A stretch of 64,000 nucleotides of DNA from Chitinophaga polysaccharea (GCF_007829335.1 NZ_VIWO01000004.1:186001-250000), one strand, 5' to 3'; shown: positions 43,309-52,872, counted from the stretch's first letter. Notes: generated by a model from the sequence alone, not told the origin. A program made the numbers and translations.

Positions 43309-44178
43309 ATGAAATACTTATTGTTATTATTCGTATGCAGCGTGTCTTTGCAACTCCAGGCACAACAAACAAGACCAGTTGATGCTATACTCGACGAATT
43401 TTATCATCACCCAGAACACATTATGGTGGCTGCTCACCGGGCCGCGCATACAAAATATCCGGAAAACTCGCTGGCCGCTATCAGGGAGGCGATTGCAGAG
43501 GGTATCGACATCGTGGAAATAGATGTACATGCTACGAAAGATAAGGTACTGGTGATTATGCACGATGATAATATTACCCGTGCCACCGGCAAAAAAGGGA
43601 AGATTGCGGATTATACCTACCAGGAATTATTGCAATTCCCACTGCTGTTTAATGGTCAGCCCACGACTGAAAAAATCCCCACCTTTGAAGAAGTGCTACA
43701 GCTCACGAAAGGCAAGATCATGGTGGATATCGACTTTAAGGAAGACAGCGTGGAGTTTGCGAAACAAACCATCGACATGGTGGCCGCTCACCAGATGGAA
43801 GACCAGGTACTGTTCTTCATCTATGAGCCGCCATTCGCCACACAACTGCGCAGTTTCAACGCCCGCCTGCCCATTATGCCCCGGGCGCATAACGTCACTG
43901 AAATAAATGATATCGAACGGATGTCTACCCACCTGGGAAAGTTTCCGGCCATCCATATCGATGATTCTTTCTACGCAGATGCACTGGTGCAAGGTATAAC
44001 CAGTAAAGGCACCCGTATCTGGATCAATTCCCTGGGAAAATATGACAAGATGGAGGCAAAGCAGGCCGGCAGCGGATTTGATCAGCTGCGTAAAGACGCC
44101 CGCTTTGCCAATGTGCTCCAAACAGATTACCCCGAAAGATTACTGGCCTACCTGCGCAAGCAAGGATTGCATCGTTAA
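43309..44178 (+). CDS. Secreted glycerophosphodiester phosphodiesterase
   Basis: This 289-residue protein has a signal peptide (LLLLFVCSVSLQLQAQ). It is a TIM-barrel enzyme that frees an alcohol and glycerol-3-phosphate. GDPD motifs are VAAHRAAHTKYPENSLAA (His43, Arg44), IDIVEIDVHATKD with metal ligands Glu70 and Asp72, and LVIMHDDNITR with His85. KIMVDIDFKE and PIMPRAHN complete the barrel. Its last four bases overlap the end of the convergent TonB-receptor gene. It could supply phosphate or carbon from phospholipid head groups. Confidence 0.93.
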   Translation: MKYLLLLFVCSVSLQLQAQQTRPVDAILDEFYHHPEHIMVAAHRAAHTKYPENSLAAIREAIAEGIDIVEIDVHATKDKVLVIMHDDNITRATGKKGKIADYTYQELLQFPLLFNGQPTTEKIPTFEEVLQLTKGKIMVDIDFKEDSVEFAKQTIDMVAAHQMEDQVLFFIYEPPFATQLRSFNARLPIMPRAHNVTEINDIERMSTHLGKFPAIHIDDSFYADALVQGITSKGTRIWINSLGKYDKMEAKQAGSGFDQLRKDARFANVLQTDYPERLLAYLRKQGLHR

Positions 44179-46595
44179 TGGATGCGCGATCTTTCATCTT
44201 CGTTACCGGTACTGCCCGTAGTAACTTTATGCTCGCTGCGGCCAAATTTATAGCTGACACTGAGCAACAGGAACCTGTTGAGCTGGAAGTTGGTGAACTG
44301 CTGCGGAATACCGTTAATTGTAGATCGCATGGCGACGGCACTGCTACGGAAAAGATCGTTCATTGTCAGCGCGAGGTCTAACTGTTTTTTCAACAGCGAG
44401 GCCCGTACGCCCAGGTCCAGTTTATAATAGGTATTTGTTTTACCAATATGGTCTATTTCCGGGAACTGATACCAAAAATTTACAGCAGCAGCAAAGGTTT
44501 TGTCTTTGTTTAAGTAAATGTTGTTGCTGGTCGACAGGTAAGCACTGAATGCACTGATGCTGCTGATCGCAGGCAACAGGGAGTGAGCATCGGTATGATA
44601 GAGCGTTACTTGGTTATTGTTATCCCACCAGGAAAGTGGCGACAGCGCAATACTCTCTGTGATGCCAACGCGATCGGTACGAATAAAGTTTAACGGTATC
44701 GTATATACGAGATTGGTGTCTGCACTGGCCATGGTCACATTATTGAAACCATTGTTGGTGATATTAAAAAATACCGAAGTGGTGAACCTGCTTTTATAGG
44801 AGTACGACAGCTCAAAATTGCTGCTGTACTCAGGGCTCAGGTAGGGATTACCTTCTCCATAACTGTAAGCAGTATACAACGACTTAAATGGATTCAGGTT
44901 CCAGAAGGAGGGCCGGTTTACCCGTTTACCGAAAGTAAAGGAAAAGCTGTTGTCAGCATTAGCCTGGTACGATGCCAGCACAGATGGAAACAGGCGGAAA
45001 TAGTGATGGAGCGTAGTTTGTTGTACGGTATACGAGTATCCTTTAGTTTGGGTTAACTCTCCTCTCAGCCCGGCTTCGAATTTCCATTTATCTATTTCTT
45101 TACTGGCGTTGATATAAGCTGCCTGGGTATTTTCGCGATAGTCGAATTCGTTGCTCAGGTTAGGATCATAGATCTTTTCATCTGCCTTATTTTTTTTGTA
45201 GTAAAATGCGTTACTGTAGTTGTCGATGAAACTCAGTTTGGTGCCAAACCCAATCCTGGCAAAGGTGGTGGGTATTTCTACATCCGCCTTGAAGGTATAA
45301 ATATTAATGTTTTGCTTATTGTCGTCGTAGTAGCGGGTAGTACCCACGGAATGTTCCAGGTCATCTCCCCGGTAGTTATTCGTTTCGAAATTTGATCTGT
45401 CGGTACGATAGTAATTGAAGTAGTCGGCATTCAGCAGCAGCTTGCGGCCCGTGGAATCGAAGTGTATCACCGAATGCAGGTTAATGGCATTGCTCAGCGC
45501 TACCGGATGGTAGGTAGCGTACGTTTGCATCAGGGAATCCAGTTTGCCCGTAACCTTGTTATGCACAGGATTATAAACATGATCGGAGCCATCATAAATA
45601 TTTTTGCCTCCCTGGTAGTTGATACCGATGCTGGATTGATAGCCCAGTTTATAATCCACACCTGCTACCACGTTTACGTTGTTGTAGGTATAATTGCCGG
45701 TATCGGCCTGTTGCCATCTTTGCTTGGGATAGTCAATGGTGGTTTCAAAGCCTTCCAGGTGATGGTCCTGGTCTGCGTTGATGCTACCATAGGCCGACCA
45801 CCGGGCGCTATTGTAATTGAGTACTGCGCTGGCGTTTAATGCTTCATAGTTGCTCGTGCCAAAGGCTTCAGCCGGGCTATGAAACCAGCGTTTGGCATTG
45901 GCCTGTATATTACCGGAGTATCCTTGTTGTTTACTTTGCTTTGTGGAGATGTTGATCAGTCCGGCATTTCCGTCCGCCTCATAATTGGCCCCGGGGTTTT
46001 TGAGCAATTCAATTTTAGTAACCTGGTTGGCCGACAGTGATTTCAGGTAGCGCATGAGGTCTAATCCCGACAACTGGAGCAGGCGTCCGTTGACCATTAC
46101 TTTTACTGCGCCTTTTCCCGCCAGGCTAATCTCGTTGTCATTTACCCGCACCCCAGGAATTTTGCCGATGGTAGCAAGTATATCGGCGCCGGTGGCGGTA
46201 ACGTTGGATGATATATTATACACCAGTTTATCCGCCTGATCACTGATGGCAGGTTTGGCAGCACTGACGGCTACTTCTCCCAATTGAACGGGGTCTGTTT
46301 TCAACAGTAGCACAATGCCGGTGTCTTTACGGATAGGTAGTTCCAGTACGAGTGGCTTATAACCCATCATCGTTGCTGATAGCTGCCAGCTACCGGTGCG
46401 AAGGCCGCTGAAGCGGAAATGCCCGGCACTGTCAGTCATAGTTACCCGTTGCGGTGAAGCGTCAGGAGATTGTAATGTAAGGGTCGCAAATGGAATGGGC
46501 GTATGTTGTTCACCGTATATTGTTCCTGTTAGCGTCTGAGCGCGGCTGCTGCCATACAGAAAGGTTAATAGCAGCAATAAAAAAGAGCTTTTCAA
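44175..46595 (-). CDS. TonB-dependent receptor with outer-membrane beta-barrel (non-SusC)
   Basis: This 806-residue protein has a signal peptide ending at SSRAQ. A carboxypeptidase-like domain (TGTIYGEQHTPIPFATLTLQ, MTDSAGHFRFSGL) precedes a plug-like domain (KLVYNISSNVTATGADILAT, VMVNGRLLQLSG, KIELLKNPGANYEADGNAGL). The C-terminal barrel is of the kind often named outer membrane beta-barrel family 3 (TNNYRGDDLEH, NPYLSPEYSSNFELSYSY) and ends in LLSVSYKFGRSEHK before a short tail. It lacks a SusD partner, so a siderophore, metal or small peptide is more likely than a glycan. It ends convergently over the phosphodiesterase stop with no terminator. Confidence 0.92.
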   Translation of the reverse strand: MKSSFLLLLLTFLYGSSRAQTLTGTIYGEQHTPIPFATLTLQSPDASPQRVTMTDSAGHFRFSGLRTGSWQLSATMMGYKPLVLELPIRKDTGIVLLLKTDPVQLGEVAVSAAKPAISDQADKLVYNISSNVTATGADILATIGKIPGVRVNDNEISLAGKGAVKVMVNGRLLQLSGLDLMRYLKSLSANQVTKIELLKNPGANYEADGNAGLINISTKQSKQQGYSGNIQANAKRWFHSPAEAFGTSNYEALNASAVLNYNSARWSAYGSINADQDHHLEGFETTIDYPKQRWQQADTGNYTYNNVNVVAGVDYKLGYQSSIGINYQGGKNIYDGSDHVYNPVHNKVTGKLDSLMQTYATYHPVALSNAINLHSVIHFDSTGRKLLLNADYFNYYRTDRSNFETNNYRGDDLEHSVGTTRYYDDNKQNINIYTFKADVEIPTTFARIGFGTKLSFIDNYSNAFYYKKNKADEKIYDPNLSNEFDYRENTQAAYINASKEIDKWKFEAGLRGELTQTKGYSYTVQQTTLHHYFRLFPSVLASYQANADNSFSFTFGKRVNRPSFWNLNPFKSLYTAYSYGEGNPYLSPEYSSNFELSYSYKSRFTTSVFFNITNNGFNNVTMASADTNLVYTIPLNFIRTDRVGITESIALSPLSWWDNNNQVTLYHTDAHSLLPAISSISAFSAYLSTSNNIYLNKDKTFAAAVNFWYQFPEIDHIGKTNTYYKLDLGVRASLLKKQLDLALTMNDLFRSSAVAMRSTINGIPQQFTNFQLNRFLLLSVSYKFGRSEHKVTTGSTGNEDERSRIH

Positions 46596-46770
46596 ATATT
46601 ACAAGGTTTATTATTTAGTTGATGTACCTAGTTGATGTACCACAGGTCAAGATAATAAATAAAATAAAAAAGAGCACTCATAGCGGATGAAAGGGGGATG
46701 CTCGATAAGAAAATAAGCATCGTTTACCGAAATCAATGATTTTTTACAATTCCCCGCCTGGCAAGGGAGG

Positions 46771-46778
46771 TACTTTTG
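46771..46778 (+). promoter_or_regulatory. -7-like promoter box
   Basis: TACTTTTG fits TAnnTTTG and lies 14 bp before the ATG at 46793; the longer frame from 46736 would cross it. Confidence 0.4.
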
Positions 46779-46792
46779 TGAAAACAAATCGC

Positions 46793-47647
46793 ATGATACC
46801 AGCACCAGCCCGGATATACCTGTTGTCAGCATGCTTGCTCTTCACAGGTATTTCCAACGCGCAAACCATTCGTAAAAAACATTTCACAAAACAGGTAAAC
46901 ACGGTAATAATGGAAACAAATAAGCAAGTGATCAAAGAACTATATGAAAAAGCATTGAATCAACAACAGACACAGTTGTTAGCCAATTACATCTCCGATG
47001 ATTATACCGGCCTGCAGAGCGGAAAGGGGGCGGCTGCATTCCAAACGCCAATTGCAGCATTGCTGACAGCTTTCCCGGATATACATTACCAGTTGGAGGA
47101 TTTGCTGGCAGAGGGAGATAAAGTAGTGGTCCGTTGGAAATGGACGGGTACACACAAGGGTGCTTACCTGCACCTGGCGCCTACCGGAAAGGTAGTCACC
47201 AACGACGGCATGGCTATTTACCAGTTGTATAACGGCAAAGTCAACCACGTAGAAGTATTAACAGATCGCCTGGGCTTCCTGCAGGCATTGCAGGTATTGC
47301 CTCCTGTACTGCCGCCACGGCAGTATTCGCAACAGGTGGCATTCATCGATAAATTCCTGGTACCGCAGGCGGCCATTGCTGCCTTCCGCGAAAGAACCGG
47401 TATTAACCGCCGTATGATTAAAACCCTGCCCGGATTTATCAGTGATGCGGCCTATGAATATACCGACGACAAGGGCAATTTGATTTGTGTAACGGTGGCA
47501 CAGTGGGAGAGCCGTGAAGCGCTGGCGCAGGCGAAAACCAGTGTGCAGGCCAGTTACCAGGCCAGCGGGTTTAACATGGCCGCATTCTTACAGGAAACAG
47601 GTATCGTAGCCGATCGCGGTGTGTATATGGGAATGGATCCGCAATAA
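46793..47647 (+). CDS. Secreted SnoaL-like ester cyclase fused to an ABM-type domain
   Basis: This 284-residue protein has a signal peptide (IYLLSACLLFTGISNAQ). The first domain (about residues 45-165) is SnoaL/ester-cyclase-like: VIKELYEKALNQQQTQLLAN, AFPDIHYQLEDLLAEGDKVV, and RWKWTGTHKGAYLHLAPTGK are typical. The last 90 residues (FIDKFLVPQAAIAAFRERTG, ICVTVAQWESREALAQAK) have the antibiotic-biosynthesis-monooxygenase ferredoxin-like pattern. The fusion and the export signal are both uncommon for these families. It ends next to the LodB-like gene with no base between the stops. Its substrate is unknown. Confidence 0.8.
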   Translation: MIPAPARIYLLSACLLFTGISNAQTIRKKHFTKQVNTVIMETNKQVIKELYEKALNQQQTQLLANYISDDYTGLQSGKGAAAFQTPIAALLTAFPDIHYQLEDLLAEGDKVVVRWKWTGTHKGAYLHLAPTGKVVTNDGMAIYQLYNGKVNHVEVLTDRLGFLQALQVLPPVLPPRQYSQQVAFIDKFLVPQAAIAAFRERTGINRRMIKTLPGFISDAAYEYTDDKGNLICVTVAQWESREALAQAKTSVQASYQASGFNMAAFLQETGIVADRGVYMGMDPQ

Positions 47648-49111
47648 TCACTGCGGGCACAAGATTTCTTTATCCCACAGGAATACCGCCATTTTAGCGG
47701 CCAGCGGAAAAGGTACCTGTTTACTCCAGGTGGTTACCAGCATGCCAAAAGTTGATATGGCCGGTACCATCTGCAGCAGTGGGTAAATTTCCACCGCATC
47801 GAGGAAGGCGATATCTCTTTGCAGGTTAGGATGGCGGATAGCGGTTTTCAGTTGCAGGCAATCATCCACTACACACGATGTGGTAACATATTTTATGGCC
47901 GGCGAGAGCTGAATGCTTCCCGGCCATAATTTTAGCAGGTTCGGAGCTTGGTTGTTTCCTGCTGCCGTGGGCGGCAGCGGGGTAGTGGTTTGTTGCAGGG
48001 CATCTGATAGTTGTTGCGAAAAGGGGGTTGTTGTAATTTTTTCAGGGAGATGGGGAACGGACCGCTCTTTCCAGAAAGCGTGCATGGCGCCGGGCCAGCC
48101 TTTTGCATAATACTGCCGGGTCCATTGGGTATGATGTACCACCGATTCCAGTAGTTTTTCCTCATAAAATTGTTGTGCCATAACAGCGTCGCCTCCCTTC
48201 AGTACTGTGTTGACGGCAATAGTCGCCTGTAGGGAAAAGCGCATGGCTTTTTCTACGCCGGTAGACGACAGCGGGTCTATCGCGAAAGCAGCCTCGCCCA
48301 ACTGTAACCATTCGTTGCGCCAGGGCTGTATATGTGCATAAGCAGTAACGGGGCAGGATTGCAGGCGTTCCGGCAATGCAGGTACCCGGAATAATTTTGT
48401 TTCGCGAAGCAGTTGTTCATATACAATCGCTGCCGGTTGTTGTTGGAGGCTATTCGGATCTACAAACGCCATTACCCGGTATTGATTATCGCTCGTTGGC
48501 GCGCCCCATAGCCAACCTTCGGCTACTGCTTCCACACACGTGGCAGCTGGCATTTGACCGGTGTCGACGTGCGACCATAACGCCACCATAGGCGGCGCCG
48601 TTATTAATTTTTCAGATTGGGTAATGCCTTGTCTGCCCCGGGCGTCGAGCACAAACCGGCTATGTACTGTTATGCGGCGTTCAGGGAGGCGGACTTGTAC
48701 TTCCCAATGCTGCGCATGGCGAATGCGTTTTTCATAGCGCGCCGGTTGCAACAGGTGCAGGCCACGCGCTACGGCGAGTTTCAGCAGGTCTTTGTCCAAC
48801 AGGCCGCGGTTTACCATTACGCCATGTCCCCGGAGCTGCGGGGTTAGTTGAAAAGGAGTGGTGGATTCCCAGATGACCTGGGCTGGCAGCTGATGCTGGC
48901 AATGTGGTTGCTGTAAGAGAGCCGTAGCATCGAGGTAATCGAACAGGTTGTGAATACCCGGCGATAGCGATTCCCCAACCTGGTGACGGGGAAAGGCGGC
49001 ACTCTCGGTCATGGCTACACGATATCCCAGGGCCAGCAGCCGTAATGCGGCACAGGTGCCCGCCGGTCCGGCGCCCAGGATGAGTATATCAAAGGTATCC
49101 ATTTGTTGCAT
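47648..49111 (-). CDS. LodB/QhpG-like FAD-dependent monooxygenase
   Basis: This 487-residue flavoprotein has a Rossmann motif GAGPAGTCAALRL (13-25) and ESAAFPRHQVGESLSPGI, shared with tryptophan halogenases, geranylgeranyl reductases, LodB and QhpG. EGWLWGAPTSDN takes the place of the halogenase WxWxIP motif, and GEAAFAIDPLSSTGVEKAM is the FAD pyrophosphate site. The last 120 residues lack similarity I can name and may bind the substrate protein. LodB and QhpG hydroxylate a tryptophan inside a partner protein to make the CTQ quinone. It is last in an operon with a radical SAM enzyme (3-bp gap) and a LodA-like oxidase, which supports that role. Start is 49111 or 49102. Confidence 0.87.
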   Translation of the reverse strand: MQQMDTFDILILGAGPAGTCAALRLLALGYRVAMTESAAFPRHQVGESLSPGIHNLFDYLDATALLQQPHCQHQLPAQVIWESTTPFQLTPQLRGHGVMVNRGLLDKDLLKLAVARGLHLLQPARYEKRIRHAQHWEVQVRLPERRITVHSRFVLDARGRQGITQSEKLITAPPMVALWSHVDTGQMPAATCVEAVAEGWLWGAPTSDNQYRVMAFVDPNSLQQQPAAIVYEQLLRETKLFRVPALPERLQSCPVTAYAHIQPWRNEWLQLGEAAFAIDPLSSTGVEKAMRFSLQATIAVNTVLKGGDAVMAQQFYEEKLLESVVHHTQWTRQYYAKGWPGAMHAFWKERSVPHLPEKITTTPFSQQLSDALQQTTTPLPPTAAGNNQAPNLLKLWPGSIQLSPAIKYVTTSCVVDDCLQLKTAIRHPNLQRDIAFLDAVEIYPLLQMVPAISTFGMLVTTWSKQVPFPLAAKMAVFLWDKEILCPQ

Positions 49112-49114
49112 TGT

Positions 49115-50500
49115 TTACATAAACCAATCCGGGGCGAGGCGACTCAGGCGTTCATGTGCCTGTAAGGTGTAATGCAGCCACCCGCGGATATAATCGCATG
49201 CATGCCGTCCTTTTTCCAATACCTCGTGGTGGCAGCCGCCTCCGCATAGGTATTGTGCCCAACAGCTGTTGCAGGGCGTTTGCTGATGTACATGCCGCGA
49301 TGCCAGCCAGTTGTTTTGGAGGGTGCTGTCTACACCATCGTAGATATTTCCCATGCTGCCGGCCGGTTCATTTACGAAGCGGTGACAGGCAAATAATCCG
49401 CCGTCGGCAGATACGCCCATGTATCCTGCTCCCGCACCACAGGGGTATGGCCGGTGCGTATTTTTACCGATTTCCTTCAATGCATTGATCATGTTTAGAA
49501 AGGGAAAGCGTTTGCCTTGCAGCACGTGTTGTTCAAACAGGAGGCCGCAGGCAATCATGCTTTCCAGCATCATTTTCAGGTCTTCCTTCGTCATTTCATC
49601 GCGGCCGTTAGCAGCGCGGAGCAGGGGAGAGAAGCCCACGCTGTGAAAACCCATATTGACAAATTCCAGCAAGGTGGCACCCAGGTCGTTTTGTCCCGGC
49701 GTTACCGTTACCCGGGCCGATACCTGCATCTGTTGCTGGATACGGAGCAAGGGCTGTATTTTTTCAATGATATGCTGATAGGTACCACTGCCGTTTTTAA
49801 AGGGACGTTGCCGGTCGTGCTGGGCACCAATGCCATCGAGGCTCACCGTTACCGCAAAGCCATAGGTTTCAAAGAAGGTGGCATCATCTGGCTTCAGCAA
49901 AGTACCGTTGGTGGTAATAGAAAAATGGACCGGTATGTTTTTACGGGCGCCTGCTTCCGCCGCATAGATAGTGGCCTCCCGCAGTGCGGGGCGGTTAATG
50001 AGAGGTTCGCCTCCCAGGAAGGTTACCTGCACTTTCCGGCCAGGTTCCGCATTATCCAGCAGGAGGTCGATCGACTTCTTAGCGGTATCCAGCGGCATAT
50101 TTTTAGCGGGCCCGCCAAAGTCGCCCTGGTCGGCGTAACAGTAAGTACAGCCCATGTTACATTTCTGTGCAATGGCCAGCGACAACGCGTGTACAGGTGG
50201 ATCCTGCAAAGGGGTGTCGTTGATCGCAGGCAGTGTGTGGAGTCCCATGGCTACCAGCTCACGATGGATGGCGGCTTCATCTCCCTGCTGTATGAGCTGT
50301 TGCAGGTGTGCTGCGGTTGTATTGGCAATCTTATAATAACGGCTGCCATTGCTCACAAAGAGCCGGGTATGGTCTGCGCCGGGGACCAGGTGTATTTGAG
50401 AAGAGCCAGGCAGAGATTGCCTGGCTACTTCTAATGCCAGCTTGCTGGCGATGGTGTTGATCAACTGGGTGGTTGTATCTGAGGGAAAAGGAGGTATCAT
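49115..50500 (-). CDS. QhpD-like radical SAM/SPASM peptide maturase
   Basis: This 461-residue enzyme has the radical SAM iron-sulfur motif CNMGCTYC (Cys114, 118, 121). VTFLGGEPLINR and SITTNGTLL are the SAM-binding strands. The SPASM region has two cysteine clusters, PYPCGAGAGYMGVSADGGLF with FACHRF and CNSCWAQYLCGGGCHHE, closely resembling QhpD/PeaB, which form thioether crosslinks in quinohemoprotein amine dehydrogenase. The first 100 residues (FVSNGSRYYKIANTTAAHLQ) look like a PqqD-type peptide-recognition domain. Its start overlaps the stop of the LodA-like gene by four bases, so the LodA-like protein is the likely substrate. Such an enzyme is not needed in known LodA systems. Confidence 0.9.
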   Translation of the reverse strand: MIPPFPSDTTTQLINTIASKLALEVARQSLPGSSQIHLVPGADHTRLFVSNGSRYYKIANTTAAHLQQLIQQGDEAAIHRELVAMGLHTLPAINDTPLQDPPVHALSLAIAQKCNMGCTYCYADQGDFGGPAKNMPLDTAKKSIDLLLDNAEPGRKVQVTFLGGEPLINRPALREATIYAAEAGARKNIPVHFSITTNGTLLKPDDATFFETYGFAVTVSLDGIGAQHDRQRPFKNGSGTYQHIIEKIQPLLRIQQQMQVSARVTVTPGQNDLGATLLEFVNMGFHSVGFSPLLRAANGRDEMTKEDLKMMLESMIACGLLFEQHVLQGKRFPFLNMINALKEIGKNTHRPYPCGAGAGYMGVSADGGLFACHRFVNEPAGSMGNIYDGVDSTLQNNWLASRHVHQQTPCNSCWAQYLCGGGCHHEVLEKGRHACDYIRGWLHYTLQAHERLSRLAPDWFM

Positions 50501-52872
50501 GATTTGTTTTTACGATCATCGGTGGAAGTGCTCGTTGCTTTTTGCTTAGGCTGGCTGGGTTCTTCCACGAAGTCCATTTTTCCATCCCATTCCGGGAAAC
50601 GGCCATCGGGCGTGTCAGCAGCCGGTTTACCGCTACTGAGGGCATCGCGGCCATTGATGATAAAGTTCAGTTCTCCTTCCCAGTTTTGAAACAGGTCGTT
50701 GTAGGAGAACAGTCTTGAGTCTACCCGGTTATCGGGTACATATTCCCCGGTGCGCCTTTTAGCCAGCCACATATCGCCTTTACTGAGCCCGTTTTCCCCC
50801 GGTTCTACGTTTACATAGTCGGGGCGGGTAGCGGCCCAGTAGTAACAGGCGCATTCCCGGTAGTCGTTTTGCCAGGGTGCGCAAAGGCCCTGGGTCAGTT
50901 CGCCGGGGCGTAATATCTGTGTGGAGATAGACGCATCGTTGGTGTTGAATATTTCACGCACGGTGAAGGTCAGTGCAGGGAATGCATTGGTTTTCAGTTG
51001 ATCTTCGGTTACCAGTACGGGGAGGGTAGCTGCGCCGGGGGTAAATTGCAGTGTTACCGTATCGCCGCCTTTGATCTTCAGGGAAGCGATGAAGTTAGAC
51101 CACTCCATGAAGGCTGCGCCGTTAGGATTGTCCTGGGTACGTAACGGTACGTTATCGCCTCCGGGGAAAACAGGGCCTTCTCCGGCCACCATGGTAGGCT
51201 TCCCGTTGATGCCTACAATCCGGCGCCCGGTCAGGTTATTACTGGTGGTGTCTTCCAATACGTAGTTATCATTTTCACTGATGGTAATGCCAATGAAAAT
51301 ATGTCGCCACAGGTTTCTGAAGTCAGACTCCAGACCGGGGAAGCAGTTTGAGATAGCGGCCCTCGACAGTACACTGTAAGGGTTGCCCTGCCCCCGGTAA
51401 TGGAGCTGCGCGTCGAGATCCGACGCTTTGATGGAATCGGACGGATATATTTTTGTTGTACTGGCATCGGCGTTATCCCGGAACATGGCAGAAGCGGCGG
51501 CTTGTATCACCGTGTTGATCATGCGATAGGTGAGGGTTAGGCCGCGTCCATCGGCGCCACGCATCAGGCCTGGCATTTTACGGCGTTCTTTGTCGGACAG
51601 GTCGCCTATTTTATCCGGCCGGCGCAGGGCATCTGCAAACCAGGCGGCCATGCCGGTGCTGAGGCCATTGAATACCCTTTCATGCAGGGTACGCAGGGCC
51701 AGGTTATCTACAATAGAACCGGCCATAATCGGTTCGTATAGCCGGCCAAAATCGTTGGTATCCTGCCGCACCATGGTGCTGGCTACGTTCCACCGGCCAT
51801 TGATAGGATTCCCGTTCATCACGGTGGTATTCATCAGCGTGATGGATTCAAAGGCGCGGCGCACAATTTCTTCCGCTTCTTCAATACCTACTTCTCCATC
51901 GCGGTCGGTGCCATGGAGTATTTGTTCCAGTTCATCCGAAATGGCGCGGATAGGCAATATATCGGGTGCGAAGGCGGGAGGGCCGGCGCAGATATGCGCG
52001 GAGGCGGTTAATGGGGCCTGACCGGTTGTTCCGATGTTAATGATCACTGTACCATCGCATTCATCGTCGATATATCCCCAGCTATGCTGATTGCCGTCGG
52101 CGTCGGAATAGCCGGCGAAGATCTGGGCGGGCATAGTGTAGGTAGGATTGAAGTTGGGCGATTCGCTGTATTTGGCCCAGGGCTTGGTTGGATCGTATAT
52201 AACGTACGCATCGCCTTTGATGTTGGGATCGTGCGTAGCCGCCTGACCCGCGGTTTTGATACTGTTGCGGGAGCAGCCGTATACCGCGCCTGGGCCGGGT
52301 GTATAGCGCAGCCGGATTTCCGGGAAATCCTTATTGGGTTTGATGAATTGCACAAAACCCAGCGGTAGCTTACTCCCCGTCAGGAAGTTATCACAGGAAG
52401 CCAGTACCGCCTGCGGCGCAAAATTGCCCTTTTCAATCACCACATTGGCAGTGATGTTATCTGCTGCCTCGCCTGTTCTGCGCATAATTTTCGAGTTACC
52501 CAGGGCGATTGTCCAGGAGATATCCGTGAGCTGGTAGCCGGCTTTTGTGAGCAGATCGGTGGTAAGTGGTACCAGGGTACCGGGATTATCTTCCGTGATA
52601 GCAAATATTTCCAGGAAAGGCGCTACCGGGCGGATAGTGCCAGCCGTATCCGTGGTACTGGTGGCATCTTTAAATATTACTTCCTCCGGCGTATCAACGC
52701 TTAGTTCGTGTGTGGCCGGGTCTACATAAAAGGTAGGCTGGGGAACGATTTTACGGAACCCCAACGGCTTGTCGACCGGTACTTCCAGGTCGTAGGCAGC
52801 CACCGGTACAAGGGAAGATCCCAATCTCGCTACGGCAAAAGGAGGCAGTATACGTATTTCAGTAATTTTCAT
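50497..52872 (-). CDS. LodA/GoxA-family CTQ-dependent oxidase
   Basis: This 791-residue protein has no signal peptide. The start KITEIRILPPFAVARLGSS matches the IxPPxxxARxG head of LodA-family amino-acid oxidases, which release H2O2 using cysteine tryptophylquinone. The region NDYRECACYYWAATRPDYV (669-687) has Asp670 four residues before Cys674, the spacing of the Asp and Cys flanking the cofactor in LodA; Trp731 (LFQNWEGEL) is the candidate quinone Trp. ISNCFPGLESDFRNLW (507-522) is another family block. The C-terminal 40 residues are a charged, low-complexity tail. The substrate may be an amino acid or amine and is not readable. Cofactor residues are assigned from memory of the family. Confidence 0.88.
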   Translation of the reverse strand: MKITEIRILPPFAVARLGSSLVPVAAYDLEVPVDKPLGFRKIVPQPTFYVDPATHELSVDTPEEVIFKDATSTTDTAGTIRPVAPFLEIFAITEDNPGTLVPLTTDLLTKAGYQLTDISWTIALGNSKIMRRTGEAADNITANVVIEKGNFAPQAVLASCDNFLTGSKLPLGFVQFIKPNKDFPEIRLRYTPGPGAVYGCSRNSIKTAGQAATHDPNIKGDAYVIYDPTKPWAKYSESPNFNPTYTMPAQIFAGYSDADGNQHSWGYIDDECDGTVIINIGTTGQAPLTASAHICAGPPAFAPDILPIRAISDELEQILHGTDRDGEVGIEEAEEIVRRAFESITLMNTTVMNGNPINGRWNVASTMVRQDTNDFGRLYEPIMAGSIVDNLALRTLHERVFNGLSTGMAAWFADALRRPDKIGDLSDKERRKMPGLMRGADGRGLTLTYRMINTVIQAAASAMFRDNADASTTKIYPSDSIKASDLDAQLHYRGQGNPYSVLSRAAISNCFPGLESDFRNLWRHIFIGITISENDNYVLEDTTSNNLTGRRIVGINGKPTMVAGEGPVFPGGDNVPLRTQDNPNGAAFMEWSNFIASLKIKGGDTVTLQFTPGAATLPVLVTEDQLKTNAFPALTFTVREIFNTNDASISTQILRPGELTQGLCAPWQNDYRECACYYWAATRPDYVNVEPGENGLSKGDMWLAKRRTGEYVPDNRVDSRLFSYNDLFQNWEGELNFIINGRDALSSGKPAADTPDGRFPEWDGKMDFVEEPSQPKQKATSTSTDDRKNKS

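Noticed and set aside
47648..49111. Calling the flavoprotein a tryptophan halogenase
   Set aside because: It has the GAGPAG and VGESL parts, but the halogenase WxWxIP motif is replaced by GWLWGAP, and the operon context with a LodA-like protein fits LodB/QhpG hydroxylation better.
49517..50434. 305-codon frame antisense to the radical SAM gene
   Set aside because: It is a shadow of the radical SAM coding frame, without domain signals.
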